Assembly (NCBI RefSeq): GCF_014652535.1
Contig: NZ_BMYZ01000003.1
Span: forward strand, 248,001 to 312,000
Length of the DNA: 64,000 nucleotides
Direction: 5' to 3'
From: Cellvibrio zantedeschiae
GTDB lineage: Bacteria > Pseudomonadota > Gammaproteobacteria > Pseudomonadales > Cellvibrionaceae
Under the pieces are notes generated by a model. It searched no databases. It saw only the letters and a list, made by a program, of their open reading frames with translations, and was not told where the DNA came from. Made by a program: the position numbers and the translations under genes. The stretch's first letter is position 1, and each line of letters opens with the position of its first letter. Positions 44,160 to 52,786 of the stretch are shown here, in pieces.

Positions 44160-45884
44160 ATGTCTTTGCAAGATCCGGAATTTGAAAACTTTAAAAAGGC
44201 CTACCAGGAGGGCAATTTTAACTATGCGTTGCATAGCTTAAAAAAGCTTTTGGTGACCTATCCGAACTCTTTTGCCCTGCGCTGGCATCACGCCAAGGTG
44301 TTGGAAAAACTGGAGCGATTTACTGAAGCGCGAGTTGCCGTTGGTAAGGTTCTAAAGCTGCGTAGCGATTTTGTGCCCGCACTGATCATGCAAGTGCAAC
44401 TCGATTTTCACCAGGGTTCTGATGAGAGCGACGACCTGGACGAGTTTGATGAGGAACCAGTTCTGAGCGAACACGCGCGCTTTAACCTCATTGAACAGCG
44501 GCTCTACAAAATTTTGAGCATCGACCCCAATGCAGTGGATGCCCTGCACATGCTCTCCGGTTTATTGCGCGGGCACGAAGGCGATGCACATGTGGTGAAA
44601 GCCAATCAACTCTTGAACCGCGCAATCAGCCTCGCGCCCGAACGCGTAGATTTATTGGAAGACCGCGGCAACAGTTTATTGGGTAGCGCCATTGTTCAAG
44701 ATGGCGATACCACCAACTCTATTAATATCGTCAGCACCTTTTCCGGCATGCGCTACAAACGCGACCAAATGGAGTTGGCCTTATCTGACTTTCACACCTG
44801 CTACCAAATTACCAGCGAACATCGTTTTGGTTTAAGGGTCGCTTCGATTCTGCATGATTTGGGTCGTTTCAATGAAGCCTTGGCCGCTTACGATAAGGTG
44901 CTTGCAAATGTGTCTGCCGATGATCCTTATCGCTCAATCATTATCGAGCGCCGTGCACGTTCGGAAAATAACGGCGGTGGTGAACGCGAACAAATGGCGC
45001 AACTACTGGAGTCAGCCATAGCAGACAGCGGCAAAGACCGCAGCCTGGAAGAAGATAATGTCGCCCAAGCCCTACTGAGTGCGGCCAATGCGGTGCGTAG
45101 CGGCAAGTCGGTCAGCGATGCGCTTGACGAGCGCTTGTCGGACGACCCCGATGACAACATGGCTACCAACATCGCCGCGCAAATTCTCAACGTGGCCAAC
45201 GAGCCACCGCCCAATTTAGTCGCGGTAGATCCCAAGGATTTTCCAAGCTACCAACAAAAATTTATTGCCCGGTGCAAGCGCGACCTGGAGGCGCAGGGCC
45301 TGCAACACGTGGCAGACGCCGAAGCCGAAGGTATGCGCATGATGTTGGGCAGCCGCGTGTTGCTTAGCTTTTATGCGGACGCCGAAGGCGAAATGGGCGT
45401 TGCGGCTTTTTGTATGAAGCCTAAAAAGCCCAACCCGCTCGCCATTTTGTTCTTGCTAATGACGGGCAAATGGAAATTGGTGGGCACTCTATTCAAAGTG
45501 AATACACTGGTGGAGTGCGTTAGCCAGTTTTCCAACGGCGACTACCTCAACACCCAATATTTCAGCGTGTCGCCTTTTGAATATGGACCCCCTATCTATA
45601 TTGAAAAGCTATCGCCCAAAGTTTCCATTGCAGGATTGGTAGCGCGCCATCAAGAGCGCCTGGAAGACCATAAACTCGCTCATCCCAGTATAGTCACCAT
45701 GCAAGCGCTGGACTTAGCCGGAATGGAAGAACGATGGGTAAACGGCCAAGCCGTTAAACGCGCCTACCGGCAATCCATTGGTTACATCACCGAGCCAGAA
45801 CTAAAACAATTATTAGGCGCTTACTACGATAAATTCGCCGATAAAGTACGCGCGAAACTTAAGGTTTTAGCGGCGGATCTTTAA
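44160..45884 (+). CDS. Large TPR protein of the macroglobulin array
   Basis: ATG 44160 has AAGGA at good spacing (the frame opens at a TTG 18 bases earlier). The 574-residue protein has no signal peptide. TPR-like helices fill about residues 1-250 (NFNYALHSLKKLLVTYPNSFALRWHHAKVLEKL; FNEALAAYDKVLANV). A middle acidic helical part and a C-terminal alpha/beta domain (about 380-574, LLSFYADAEGEMGVAAFC, DYLNTQYFSVSPFEYGPPI) follow; I do not recognise this C-terminal domain. Probably cytoplasmic and working with the AAA ATPase encoded upstream. The pbpC gene begins 11 bases after it. Confidence 0.8.
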   Translation: MSLQDPEFENFKKAYQEGNFNYALHSLKKLLVTYPNSFALRWHHAKVLEKLERFTEARVAVGKVLKLRSDFVPALIMQVQLDFHQGSDESDDLDEFDEEPVLSEHARFNLIEQRLYKILSIDPNAVDALHMLSGLLRGHEGDAHVVKANQLLNRAISLAPERVDLLEDRGNSLLGSAIVQDGDTTNSINIVSTFSGMRYKRDQMELALSDFHTCYQITSEHRFGLRVASILHDLGRFNEALAAYDKVLANVSADDPYRSIIIERRARSENNGGGEREQMAQLLESAIADSGKDRSLEEDNVAQALLSAANAVRSGKSVSDALDERLSDDPDDNMATNIAAQILNVANEPPPNLVAVDPKDFPSYQQKFIARCKRDLEAQGLQHVADAEAEGMRMMLGSRVLLSFYADAEGEMGVAAFCMKPKKPNPLAILFLLMTGKWKLVGTLFKVNTLVECVSQFSNGDYLNTQYFSVSPFEYGPPIYIEKLSPKVSIAGLVARHQERLEDHKLAHPSIVTMQALDLAGMEERWVNGQAVKRAYRQSIGYITEPELKQLLGAYYDKFADKVRAKLKVLAADL

Positions 45885-45895
45885 TCACCTACCGC

Positions 45896-48238
45896 ATGCG
45901 CCTCACCAGAAAACTTCGCTACTCGCTTATTGCCCTTGTCCTGATTGTCCTCTTGCTGGGGGCAATCAGGCTTTGGCCACGCCCCACACTCGCGCAACAA
46001 ATTCCCAGCTCCCAAGCTTTTTTAGCGGAAAACGGCGAACTCTTGCGTCTGACCCTGGCGAATGACGAGCAGTATCGTGTTTGGACGCCCCTCAGTGAGA
46101 TTGCCCCGCAACTGCCCAAAGCCGTACTGCTTTACGAAGACCGCTGGTTTTACTGGCACTTGGGGGTAAATCCGCAAGCTGTGGTACGCGCGGCGTTTCG
46201 CACTTACAGCGGCGGTCAACAGCAGGGCGGTTCTACTATCACCATGCAATTGGCGCGGTTGTTTTATGGATTGAACACCAAAAGCCCCAGCGGCAAGTTT
46301 CAGCAAATGGCCTTGGCGATATGGTTAGAGATGCGCTACAGCAAGCGGGAGATTTTAGAGGCTTACCTTAACCTCGCGCCCTACGGCAGCAACGTGCAAG
46401 GCGCAGGCGCGGCGAGTTTGATTTATTTTGGCAAAACCGCAAAACAGTTGAGCATTTCTGAAGCCCTTACGCTTGCGGTTATTCCTCAGCAACCCAACCG
46501 CCGCGCCGGCAACAACGCCTTGCAAGTCTCACTCAACGCGCCCAAAGAACGATTATTGAAACGCTGGCTGGAGCATTATCCACTTGAGGAATCCCAAGCT
46601 CGCATTGCTCATTTACCCGTACGTTTTCATCGCATTCAGGATTTACCTTTTCGTGCGCCACACTTTGTAGACATGCTGCTACAGGAACCCGTCAATCAAC
46701 AACCAAACCGACCAGCACAAGTGCACACCAGCCTCAATCTGGGCCTGCAAAATCTGGTAGAGCGCCAAACGCGCCAGTATTTACAGGAAGTCGGTAGCAA
46801 AGGAATCCAAAACGCGGCTGCGCTCTTGTTAGATCCCAAAACCATGGAAGTTAAAGCCTGGCTGGGTTCGGCAAATTACTTTAATGCTGAAATTGATGGT
46901 CAGGTGAACGGCGTAACCGCCAAACGCTCGCCCGGTTCTACGCTCAAACCTTTCATTTATGCCTTGGGGATGGATCAGGGAATTTTGCACCCGGCGAGTA
47001 TCCTAAAAGATGCCCCCACAGATTTTGGCCCCTACACACCCGAGAATTTCGACAATCAATTTCGCGGCCCTATTACCGCTGAAAATGCACTTATACATTC
47101 GCGCAATATTCCCGCCGTGTGGACCGCCAGCCAACTACGTTCACCCAGTCTTTACAACTTTTTGAGCATGGCCGGTATTTCGCAACTAAAAAGTGAAAGT
47201 CACTACGGTTTGGCACTGGTATTAGGTGGTGGCGAAGTCTCTATGGAGGAACTCACAGGCCTTTACGCCATGCTCGCCAACGGCGGCCGTTTGCAGACAA
47301 TTCAATACCTAAAGCCCAAACACTTGGCCGCACAAACCAAACAAACCACCGGAACCCAGTTGATTTCGCCAGAAGCCAGTTTTATCACGCTGGATATGCT
47401 GAGCCACAATCCGCGGCCGGGTGAAGACTCTGCCTACAACTTGCAATCCGGTTGGTCCGCGGCCTGGAAAACCGGTACTTCCTGGGGATTCAGGGATGCC
47501 TGGTCCGTGGGCGTGGTCGGTCCTTATGTGCTGGCGGTGTGGATTGGCAATTTTGATAGCCGTGGTAACCCGGCGTTTGTAGGCGTTGATGCCGCAGCAC
47601 CATTATTCTTCCGCATTGCCGACGGGCTCTACTTACATAAGCCCGAGAATATACCCGCCCCGCGTCCACCTGCGGGCGTCAGTCAGGTGTCCGTTTGCAG
47701 CGCCAGCGGCGACTTGCCCAATGCCTGGTGCCAGCTAACGCATAAGACCTGGTACATTCCTGGTAAATCGCCCATCAAAGTGAGCCAGCTACACCAGCCA
47801 GTGGCGATCAGCCTTAAAACCGGACAGGCTCTTTGCCCCCCATACCAGCCGGAGCAGGTGCGTATGGAAGTGATGGAATTTTGGAGCAGCGACATGCAAA
47901 AGCTGTTTCGCCAAGCCGGCCTGCCCCGTCGCAGCCCACCCAAATGCCAACAAGGTTTCCAAACCCAAGCACCGGAAATCACCTCGCCGGTACGCCACGT
48001 TGCCTACCAACTTCGCGCCAGTCAGCCAGACGTCACCATCCCCCTACAAGCCAAAGCCGCCGCCCAAGTCCGCACCCTCTTCTGGTTCGACGACAACCGC
48101 TACATCGGCAGCACCGACCCGCTCACCGCACTGGCTTATCGCCCAAGTGATTCAGGAATTCACAATATCCGCGTGGTGGATGATCAAGGACAAGTGGCAG
48201 AACGGGAAATGACGGTGGATTGGATTGGTGGGGAGTAA
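45896..48238 (+). CDS. pbpC: Penicillin-binding protein 1C
   Basis: A 780-residue bifunctional peptidoglycan synthase. A membrane anchor (about 9-27) is followed by the glycosyltransferase domain, with catalytic Glu in LLYEDRWFYWHLGVNP and the GGSTITMQLAR motif. The transpeptidase domain has SxxK as SPGSTLKPF, SxN as SRN and KTG as KTGTS. The C-terminal domain (about 680-780) has the BiPBP_C outline. In Escherichia coli pbpC lies beside the macroglobulin gene yfhM; here five other genes lie between them. The start follows the preceding stop by 11 bases without a clear ribosome site. Confidence 0.92.
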   Translation: MRLTRKLRYSLIALVLIVLLLGAIRLWPRPTLAQQIPSSQAFLAENGELLRLTLANDEQYRVWTPLSEIAPQLPKAVLLYEDRWFYWHLGVNPQAVVRAAFRTYSGGQQQGGSTITMQLARLFYGLNTKSPSGKFQQMALAIWLEMRYSKREILEAYLNLAPYGSNVQGAGAASLIYFGKTAKQLSISEALTLAVIPQQPNRRAGNNALQVSLNAPKERLLKRWLEHYPLEESQARIAHLPVRFHRIQDLPFRAPHFVDMLLQEPVNQQPNRPAQVHTSLNLGLQNLVERQTRQYLQEVGSKGIQNAAALLLDPKTMEVKAWLGSANYFNAEIDGQVNGVTAKRSPGSTLKPFIYALGMDQGILHPASILKDAPTDFGPYTPENFDNQFRGPITAENALIHSRNIPAVWTASQLRSPSLYNFLSMAGISQLKSESHYGLALVLGGGEVSMEELTGLYAMLANGGRLQTIQYLKPKHLAAQTKQTTGTQLISPEASFITLDMLSHNPRPGEDSAYNLQSGWSAAWKTGTSWGFRDAWSVGVVGPYVLAVWIGNFDSRGNPAFVGVDAAAPLFFRIADGLYLHKPENIPAPRPPAGVSQVSVCSASGDLPNAWCQLTHKTWYIPGKSPIKVSQLHQPVAISLKTGQALCPPYQPEQVRMEVMEFWSSDMQKLFRQAGLPRRSPPKCQQGFQTQAPEITSPVRHVAYQLRASQPDVTIPLQAKAAAQVRTLFWFDDNRYIGSTDPLTALAYRPSDSGIHNIRVVDDQGQVAEREMTVDWIGGE

Positions 48239-48244
48239 GAAAAA

Positions 48245-48264
48245 AGCTAACAATATTGTTAGCT
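48245..48264 (+). terminator. Palindrome ending the macroglobulin-pbpC array
   Basis: AGCTAACAAT (48245-48254) and ATTGTTAGCT (48255-48264) are a perfect 20-base palindrome right after the pbpC stop codon, followed by a T-rich stretch. A likely terminator. Confidence 0.65.
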
Positions 48265-48301
48265 CTGTTTATATAAATTTTACATGGGAGTTAGAGAGAC
48301 G

Positions 48302-49585
48302 ATGTTAAATTTTCCAAAAGACAGTTTTAATTTTATTGTATTCACATCATTGGTTTTGAGCGGTTGTACACCCAGCGCTTATATGCAGCCGGTTACTGGC
48401 GATCTATCTACAATCAAATTTGAGTTGCCTCAAGGCGACAAAAAAATCACTATTTACGAGAAACCCGAACAATGTGCAGGCCCGACGTTCGTGCCCATGA
48501 TGAAAGATGAAACTTTCAAAGAGGTTAAGGTTAAACAAGGAGAAAAGGTAAGTTTTACGGTGGATTATGTTTTGGAAAGACAGCGCGACAAAAAGCTATT
48601 TGTGAATAAAGCTTGCCAGATCACCTATACCTTGAATGCGACCGATAAGGATTACCACCTGAAATATGTTATTTATTCTGGCGGAGTTTGTAATTTGGAA
48701 GCACAACGACTTGCTGGTGCCCAAAGAGTGAGGGAGCCAGACATGTTTCAACGCGAATACATCCTCTCTTCCAAGGGCTCCTTGACAGCATCTCATTGCA
48801 AACCGCAAAAAAAATCAGAAGAATCTGTTGTAGAACAGCCACAATCCAAAAAAGCACCAGAAGAAATTACTGTAGAACAGTTCCAGCCAAAAATTTATCC
48901 GATGCAAGTTAAAGGGGTTGTTTTTTCGATTGATATGCCACTCATCGAGGGAGAAGATTTACAACATCAGCAAGATAGAATTTTTACTTTATCGAATGAA
49001 GATACTGAAAATAAATCTATGCGTAAGTATGTGAAAGCACAAAAGGCGCTTGACGAAAAATCAACCTATATTCTGCGTAGTGGAATGAGCATTCCTCATC
49101 CGAAACATCTCTTCGATACGTTTCTTGAATACAAAATTTCTGCTAACTGCCAGCCACAAAAAAAATACCTCCACTGCGAATACAAAGCTGTCGATGGTTT
49201 TTATTCGCGGGATCTTCCACCTTCAGTTTCACTCGATGGAAATCAAACGGTTGAACAAATGGAAGCCAGTGAAATTAGCACTTTGTCTTTATTGAATACT
49301 CGCCCTGTTATCCAAAAAGAAACATTTAATTCCGGACTTTCCTTGGAGAAATTACAACCGATTTTACGTAAAAACAATTTTAGCGTGAAATCCAAAGGTT
49401 CTCGCTTGTCTTTGTATAGGGCAAAATTTAATTACAACGCGGAGTTAACACAAAAAAAAGCAAAATCTGGCTACGTAATAACGGCAAGTGTTGAGGTTGA
49501 TCCGCAAAAAAGGAGCGCTTATTACAGCGATTTTGTTACGCCTTTTAACCAAATTATTAATGATATTAAAGCCTCTGCTCAGTAG
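48302..49585 (+). CDS. Lipoprotein of unknown function
   Basis: ATG 48302 has GAGAGA upstream (another in-frame ATG at 48284). A lipoprotein signal ends in LVLSGC with Cys22. The 427-residue protein has a first domain (to about 155) with four cysteines and strands like KITIYEKPEQCAGPTFVPM, a Lys/Gln/Glu-rich linker (about 160-190), and a second half with alternating strands. I do not recognise a family. It is AT-rich compared with the pbpC array and begins an accessory segment. A terminator follows. Confidence 0.65.
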   Translation: MLNFPKDSFNFIVFTSLVLSGCTPSAYMQPVTGDLSTIKFELPQGDKKITIYEKPEQCAGPTFVPMMKDETFKEVKVKQGEKVSFTVDYVLERQRDKKLFVNKACQITYTLNATDKDYHLKYVIYSGGVCNLEAQRLAGAQRVREPDMFQREYILSSKGSLTASHCKPQKKSEESVVEQPQSKKAPEEITVEQFQPKIYPMQVKGVVFSIDMPLIEGEDLQHQQDRIFTLSNEDTENKSMRKYVKAQKALDEKSTYILRSGMSIPHPKHLFDTFLEYKISANCQPQKKYLHCEYKAVDGFYSRDLPPSVSLDGNQTVEQMEASEISTLSLLNTRPVIQKETFNSGLSLEKLQPILRKNNFSVKSKGSRLSLYRAKFNYNAELTQKKAKSGYVITASVEVDPQKRSAYYSDFVTPFNQIINDIKASAQ

Positions 49586-49592
49586 CGATATT

Positions 49593-49629
49593 GCCATCCA
49601 CTTATCGATTAAATGAGTGGATGGCTTTT
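49593..49629 (+). terminator. Terminator of the lipoprotein gene
   Basis: GCCATCCACT (49593-49602) and AGTGGATGGC (49616-49625) followed by TTTT, eight bases after the stop codon. Confidence 0.8.
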
Positions 49630-49697
49630 GAGAACAAAGGGAACGGAGGGATTAAACTTTAGACCATACACTCCCCCATTGCTCCACCATATAGCAA

Positions 49698-49867
49698 GTA
49701 GGTACGATTAGCGCAGCGTAATCGTACGAATGTTAATATCCAGACTCAATGCCTGTACTATTCTCTGCACGATATGTTTTTATACGGAGTTTTAATAGCA
49801 TAATTTTGCGCGATGATAATATGTAGTTTTTTCATGCGTACGATTACGCTGCGCTAATCGTACCTAC
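49698..49867. repeat. Inverted REP pair with perfect 31-base arms
   Basis: Bases 49698-49728 are the exact reverse complement of 49837-49867. Each arm begins with GTAGG and contains an inner TACGATTA / TAATCGTA palindrome around GCGCAGCG, the layout of REP elements with the GTAG head used by RAYT transposases. The 108 bases between are AT-rich and hold no gene. Together they form a REP doublet or small non-autonomous element. Confidence 0.82.
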
Positions 49868-50034
49868 GTGCTGAAATATTTAAGGCTCAAGGAGTTCAGG
49901 GAGTTAAATATAAAAGCTCCTTGCATGAAGGCGGCATTAATACCGCGCTCTTTGACGTTAATTCAGTAGATTTTTCAGAAATTAGCAGGTACGAAATAGG
50001 TGGCATTAAGTATAATTTTTCTGAACTGTCATAA
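49861..50034 (+). pseudogene. Truncated RES-domain gene remnant
   Basis: The frame read from 49861 to TAA at 50032-50034 gives AEIFKAQGVQGVKYKSSL, then HEGGINTALFDVNSV, ending YEIGGIKYNFSELS. This matches the C-terminal end of RES-domain proteins (NAD-degrading toxins), in which a Gly-Ile/Val-x-Tyr-x-Ser-Ser block is followed by a GG-x-N-x-ALF block. Everything upstream is lost at the edge of the REP pair, and there is no start codon, so this is a broken gene tail. Confidence 0.65.
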
Positions 50035-50091
50035 CAAAGCAATCAAACGGATGGTTTTTATAGCGGCGTTACAAATGCACAGGAGATATTT

Positions 50092-51048
50092 ATGGGATTC
50101 AGATTTAGACGGAGCGTAAGAATAGTTCCTGGTGTAAGGCTAAATTTTGGAAAAAAAGGAACCAGTATTTCGTTGGGAGGACGGGGAGCGACTGTCACAT
50201 TTAGTAAGCATGGAACGCGCTATACAGCTGGGATTCCTGGAACTGGAATTTCATATACAGAATACAAAAAAAATAATGTTAACAAGCCTATTTCTCACAC
50301 AACTGAAAGAAAAAACCTTAACAGTCGTGAAGGCATATATTGCGCTATTATCGTTTTTTGCTTTTTTTTGGCTTTTCATAATCTTTGGTTAGCATTAGCT
50401 TTATTCGTACTTGCCATTCTAATTGATGCAGGAATCAGCGGTAAAAGTAATTCTGCATTAGAAAATAAAGGAGAGGCTCCTTATGTAGACCTATCAATTT
50501 CGGAGAATATCAAAAATGAAAAATCATCTAGAGAAAATGAATTTCAAATAAATGAAAGCCGTCATGTAAAGTTAATATCTAATGAGAATAAATTTTCCGA
50601 GAGGCATTCTTCGATTGTCCAAGATTTTCCTACTGGTAATTTTTTAAATATAAATTCCTATGAACATGTAGGCTCTATTTTAGATGATGGAGACGTTATA
50701 GAAATTAAAATATCCTTGCTCAATAGAGATATTATGCTGCTAGCGTATAGCGAGAAGAATGTTAATAAAGCCATATGCATATCAAAATTAAGCACTGAAG
50801 AAACGATGTCCCTATTGAAGGTAATGGAAGAAAGAAATTCATATTTTAATTCTGAGATTTATATTTTTGAAAATTACTCATCAAAAATAATTATTTCATC
50901 GCGTGACAGTAATGATTACAACTTACAGATTAAAGTCCCCTATGATAAAAGAATTAAAGGGTATAGTTTTATTATTAACCATAAATTGCACAAACGTTTT
51001 TGTGATTTGTTAACTGACAGTAGAAACCGCTTAATTTCTAGCAAGTAG
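50092..51048 (+). CDS. DUF4236 domain protein with membrane segment
   Basis: A 318-residue protein with CAGGAG before the ATG. Residues 1-55 are the DUF4236 domain (MGFRFRRSVRIVPGVRLN, then GKKGTSISLGGRGA and the GTRYTAGIPGTGISY turn). One or two membrane helices follow (about 83-117), and the rest (120-318) is a Lys/Glu/Asn-rich soluble region without recognised family. The gene is strongly AT-rich, unlike the pbpC array, and its stop codon TAG lies within a degenerate REP copy. Transfer is likely; function unknown. Confidence 0.75.
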   Translation: MGFRFRRSVRIVPGVRLNFGKKGTSISLGGRGATVTFSKHGTRYTAGIPGTGISYTEYKKNNVNKPISHTTERKNLNSREGIYCAIIVFCFFLAFHNLWLALALFVLAILIDAGISGKSNSALENKGEAPYVDLSISENIKNEKSSRENEFQINESRHVKLISNENKFSERHSSIVQDFPTGNFLNINSYEHVGSILDDGDVIEIKISLLNRDIMLLAYSEKNVNKAICISKLSTEETMSLLKVMEERNSYFNSEIYIFENYSSKIIISSRDSNDYNLQIKVPYDKRIKGYSFIINHKLHKRFCDLLTDSRNRLISSK

Positions 51049-51075
51049 ATACGATGAGCGCAGCGTAATTGTACG
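51045..51075 (+). repeat. Third, degenerate copy of the REP arm
   Basis: Differs from the 31-base arm at 49698-49728 at three positions, and shares flanking TAGCAA before and AATGTTAA after. Its first bases supply the TAG stop codon of the DUF4236 gene (51046-51048). Confidence 0.75.
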
Positions 51076-51088
51076 AATGTTAAGTACC

Positions 51089-51166
51089 ATTGGGGTCAGA
51101 GTAAAATTAAATTGCGAATTCTTCCGAATCTGAAAATTTTTCGCTTTTAATTTACTCTGCCCCAAT
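51089..51166. repeat. Inverted repeat with GGGGTCAGAGTAAA ends
   Basis: ATTGGGGTCAGAGTAAA (51089-51105) pairs with TTTACTCTGCCCCAAT (51151-51166), with one bulge. Ends of this type are common around small non-autonomous elements in proteobacteria. It may also help end transcription of the convergent GH43 and DUF4236 genes. Confidence 0.6.
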
Positions 51167-51182
51167 CGCCCCGCTAAAAAAC

Positions 51183-52559
51183 TTATTTAAAACTCACCCA
51201 ATCTACATCAACAGCTTCACCGCCAGCTTGAGTAACAACAATATCATGTACACCTTTTGGAATTTTCTTGGCAGTTGCGCTCGAAATTTTCCAATCAGCT
51301 GCGTCGTCAATTTTCACGCTACCTAGCAAGGGGCCGTCTTGTTTATCCAAATGGATTTCAAGCGTGCTGCTTGCGTTTGTCTTCGCGCGCACTTTGATTG
51401 ACTTTTGCGAGCCGCGACCGAAATCAACTTCGTTGAAACGTACCCAGGATTTTGCAGCGCCGAAGGTTGTTTTCCAGCCTGCGTGTGGGTTGTTTTGGTC
51501 GAGGAATGAAATCGCAACGCCTTCGGCGCTTTTCTCGCTGTAGCGATCAATTTGAATTTCGCTCTTCGCATTTACCAACCCAACACCGCGCAGCGTGGGT
51601 TTTACTTTTTGGATGGTGCCATCGGCATTGAAGAATAATTTATCCGCGCGAATTGAGCGGTTCTTGTCGAAGTTGGGCGACAAATCTCTATCGTGATAGA
51701 ACAAGTAGGATTCCCCTTTCCAATCGAGAATGGAGTGGTGCACTGTCCAGCAACCGCTTTCAGATTCATCGAGAATCACGCCGGTTTGTTTGAACGGCCC
51801 CATGGGCGACGAGCTGGTCGCGTATTCCAGGCGTTCAATTTTATTTTCCACATGTGGATAGGTCAGGTAGTAAGTGCCCTTCCGCTCGAAAGCAAAAGGC
51901 CCTTCCAGTAATCCTTTGGTGGGCAGATTGTCGATAGTGATTGGTTCGCCATCGATCTCCGTCATATTGGGTTTGAGCTTGGCGACGAAAATTTTGCCCT
52001 GCGAGTAATACAAATAGGCGGTGCCGTCTTTGTCGATCAGCACGTTAGGGTCGATTCCCTTCACGCCTTGGATGTAATTGGGTAGCGGTTTGAAGGGGCC
52101 GTAGGGTGTGTCGGAAACGGCTACGCCAATTCTGAATTCGGGGCGCTTGGGTTCGGTTGCGCTCTCAGCCTTGCCTTCAGGTTTGGCAATGGCGGGAAAG
52201 TAGAAATAGTATTTTCCGTCTTTGAATACGCAGTCTGGCGCCCACATGGCATAGGCTGTTGGGTCGGTCCAGTCAACAGTGGTTTGTGAAAGGATTTTGC
52301 CGTGATCTTTCCAATCGGTAAGGTTGCTTGATGAGAAAACGTGGTAGTCCTCCATCACAAACCAGTCGGGTTTACCTTTGTATTCTGGCGGCGCTTTGAT
52401 GTCGTGGGAGGGATAGACGTAGATTTTGCCATTGAATATCCGCGCGGTTGGGTCTGCGGTGAACTGATCCATGATCAAAGGGTTTGTCGCAAAAGCTGTT
52501 GAGGTTTTCATGAGGCCAGCAACGCCGAGGATCAGCAAATAACCAAGAGATTTTTTCAT
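51183..52559 (-). CDS. Secreted glycoside hydrolase family 43 with C-terminal CBM6-like domain
   Basis: ATG 52559 follows GGGTGA (the frame opens at a GTG two codons earlier). The 458-residue protein has a signal peptide (cleavage after AFA-TN). The five-bladed GH43 propeller carries the base Asp in FTADPTARIF, the pKa-modulating Asp in KGIDPNVLID and the acid Glu in GLLEGPFAF. The C-terminal 130 residues resemble a CBM6 (WVRFNEVDFGRGSQKS, DIVVTQAGGEAVDVDWVSF). GH43 enzymes release arabinose, xylose or galactose from plant polysaccharides; the exact substrate is not deducible. Confidence 0.88.
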   Translation of the reverse strand: MKKSLGYLLILGVAGLMKTSTAFATNPLIMDQFTADPTARIFNGKIYVYPSHDIKAPPEYKGKPDWFVMEDYHVFSSSNLTDWKDHGKILSQTTVDWTDPTAYAMWAPDCVFKDGKYYFYFPAIAKPEGKAESATEPKRPEFRIGVAVSDTPYGPFKPLPNYIQGVKGIDPNVLIDKDGTAYLYYSQGKIFVAKLKPNMTEIDGEPITIDNLPTKGLLEGPFAFERKGTYYLTYPHVENKIERLEYATSSSPMGPFKQTGVILDESESGCWTVHHSILDWKGESYLFYHDRDLSPNFDKNRSIRADKLFFNADGTIQKVKPTLRGVGLVNAKSEIQIDRYSEKSAEGVAISFLDQNNPHAGWKTTFGAAKSWVRFNEVDFGRGSQKSIKVRAKTNASSTLEIHLDKQDGPLLGSVKIDDAADWKISSATAKKIPKGVHDIVVTQAGGEAVDVDWVSFK

Positions 52560-52786
52560 AGTCACCCATTAGTAATACAATAGTAGGAATGGGCAATTAG
52601 ACGCTTCTGACCGCTAAGATGCAAGTGCGGTTTTGTTGAGTTTCCGGCTTTTCAGATCAAGTGATGCTGGCGTCCTAAGCTTCGGAGCCATTGGGCTTTA
52701 GCTGGTGATTTAATAAGCACTATAGTTTTTATTTATTTTTGTTATCTGGAATGCGTGCCATACTTTGTGAATCACATCACATTTTT

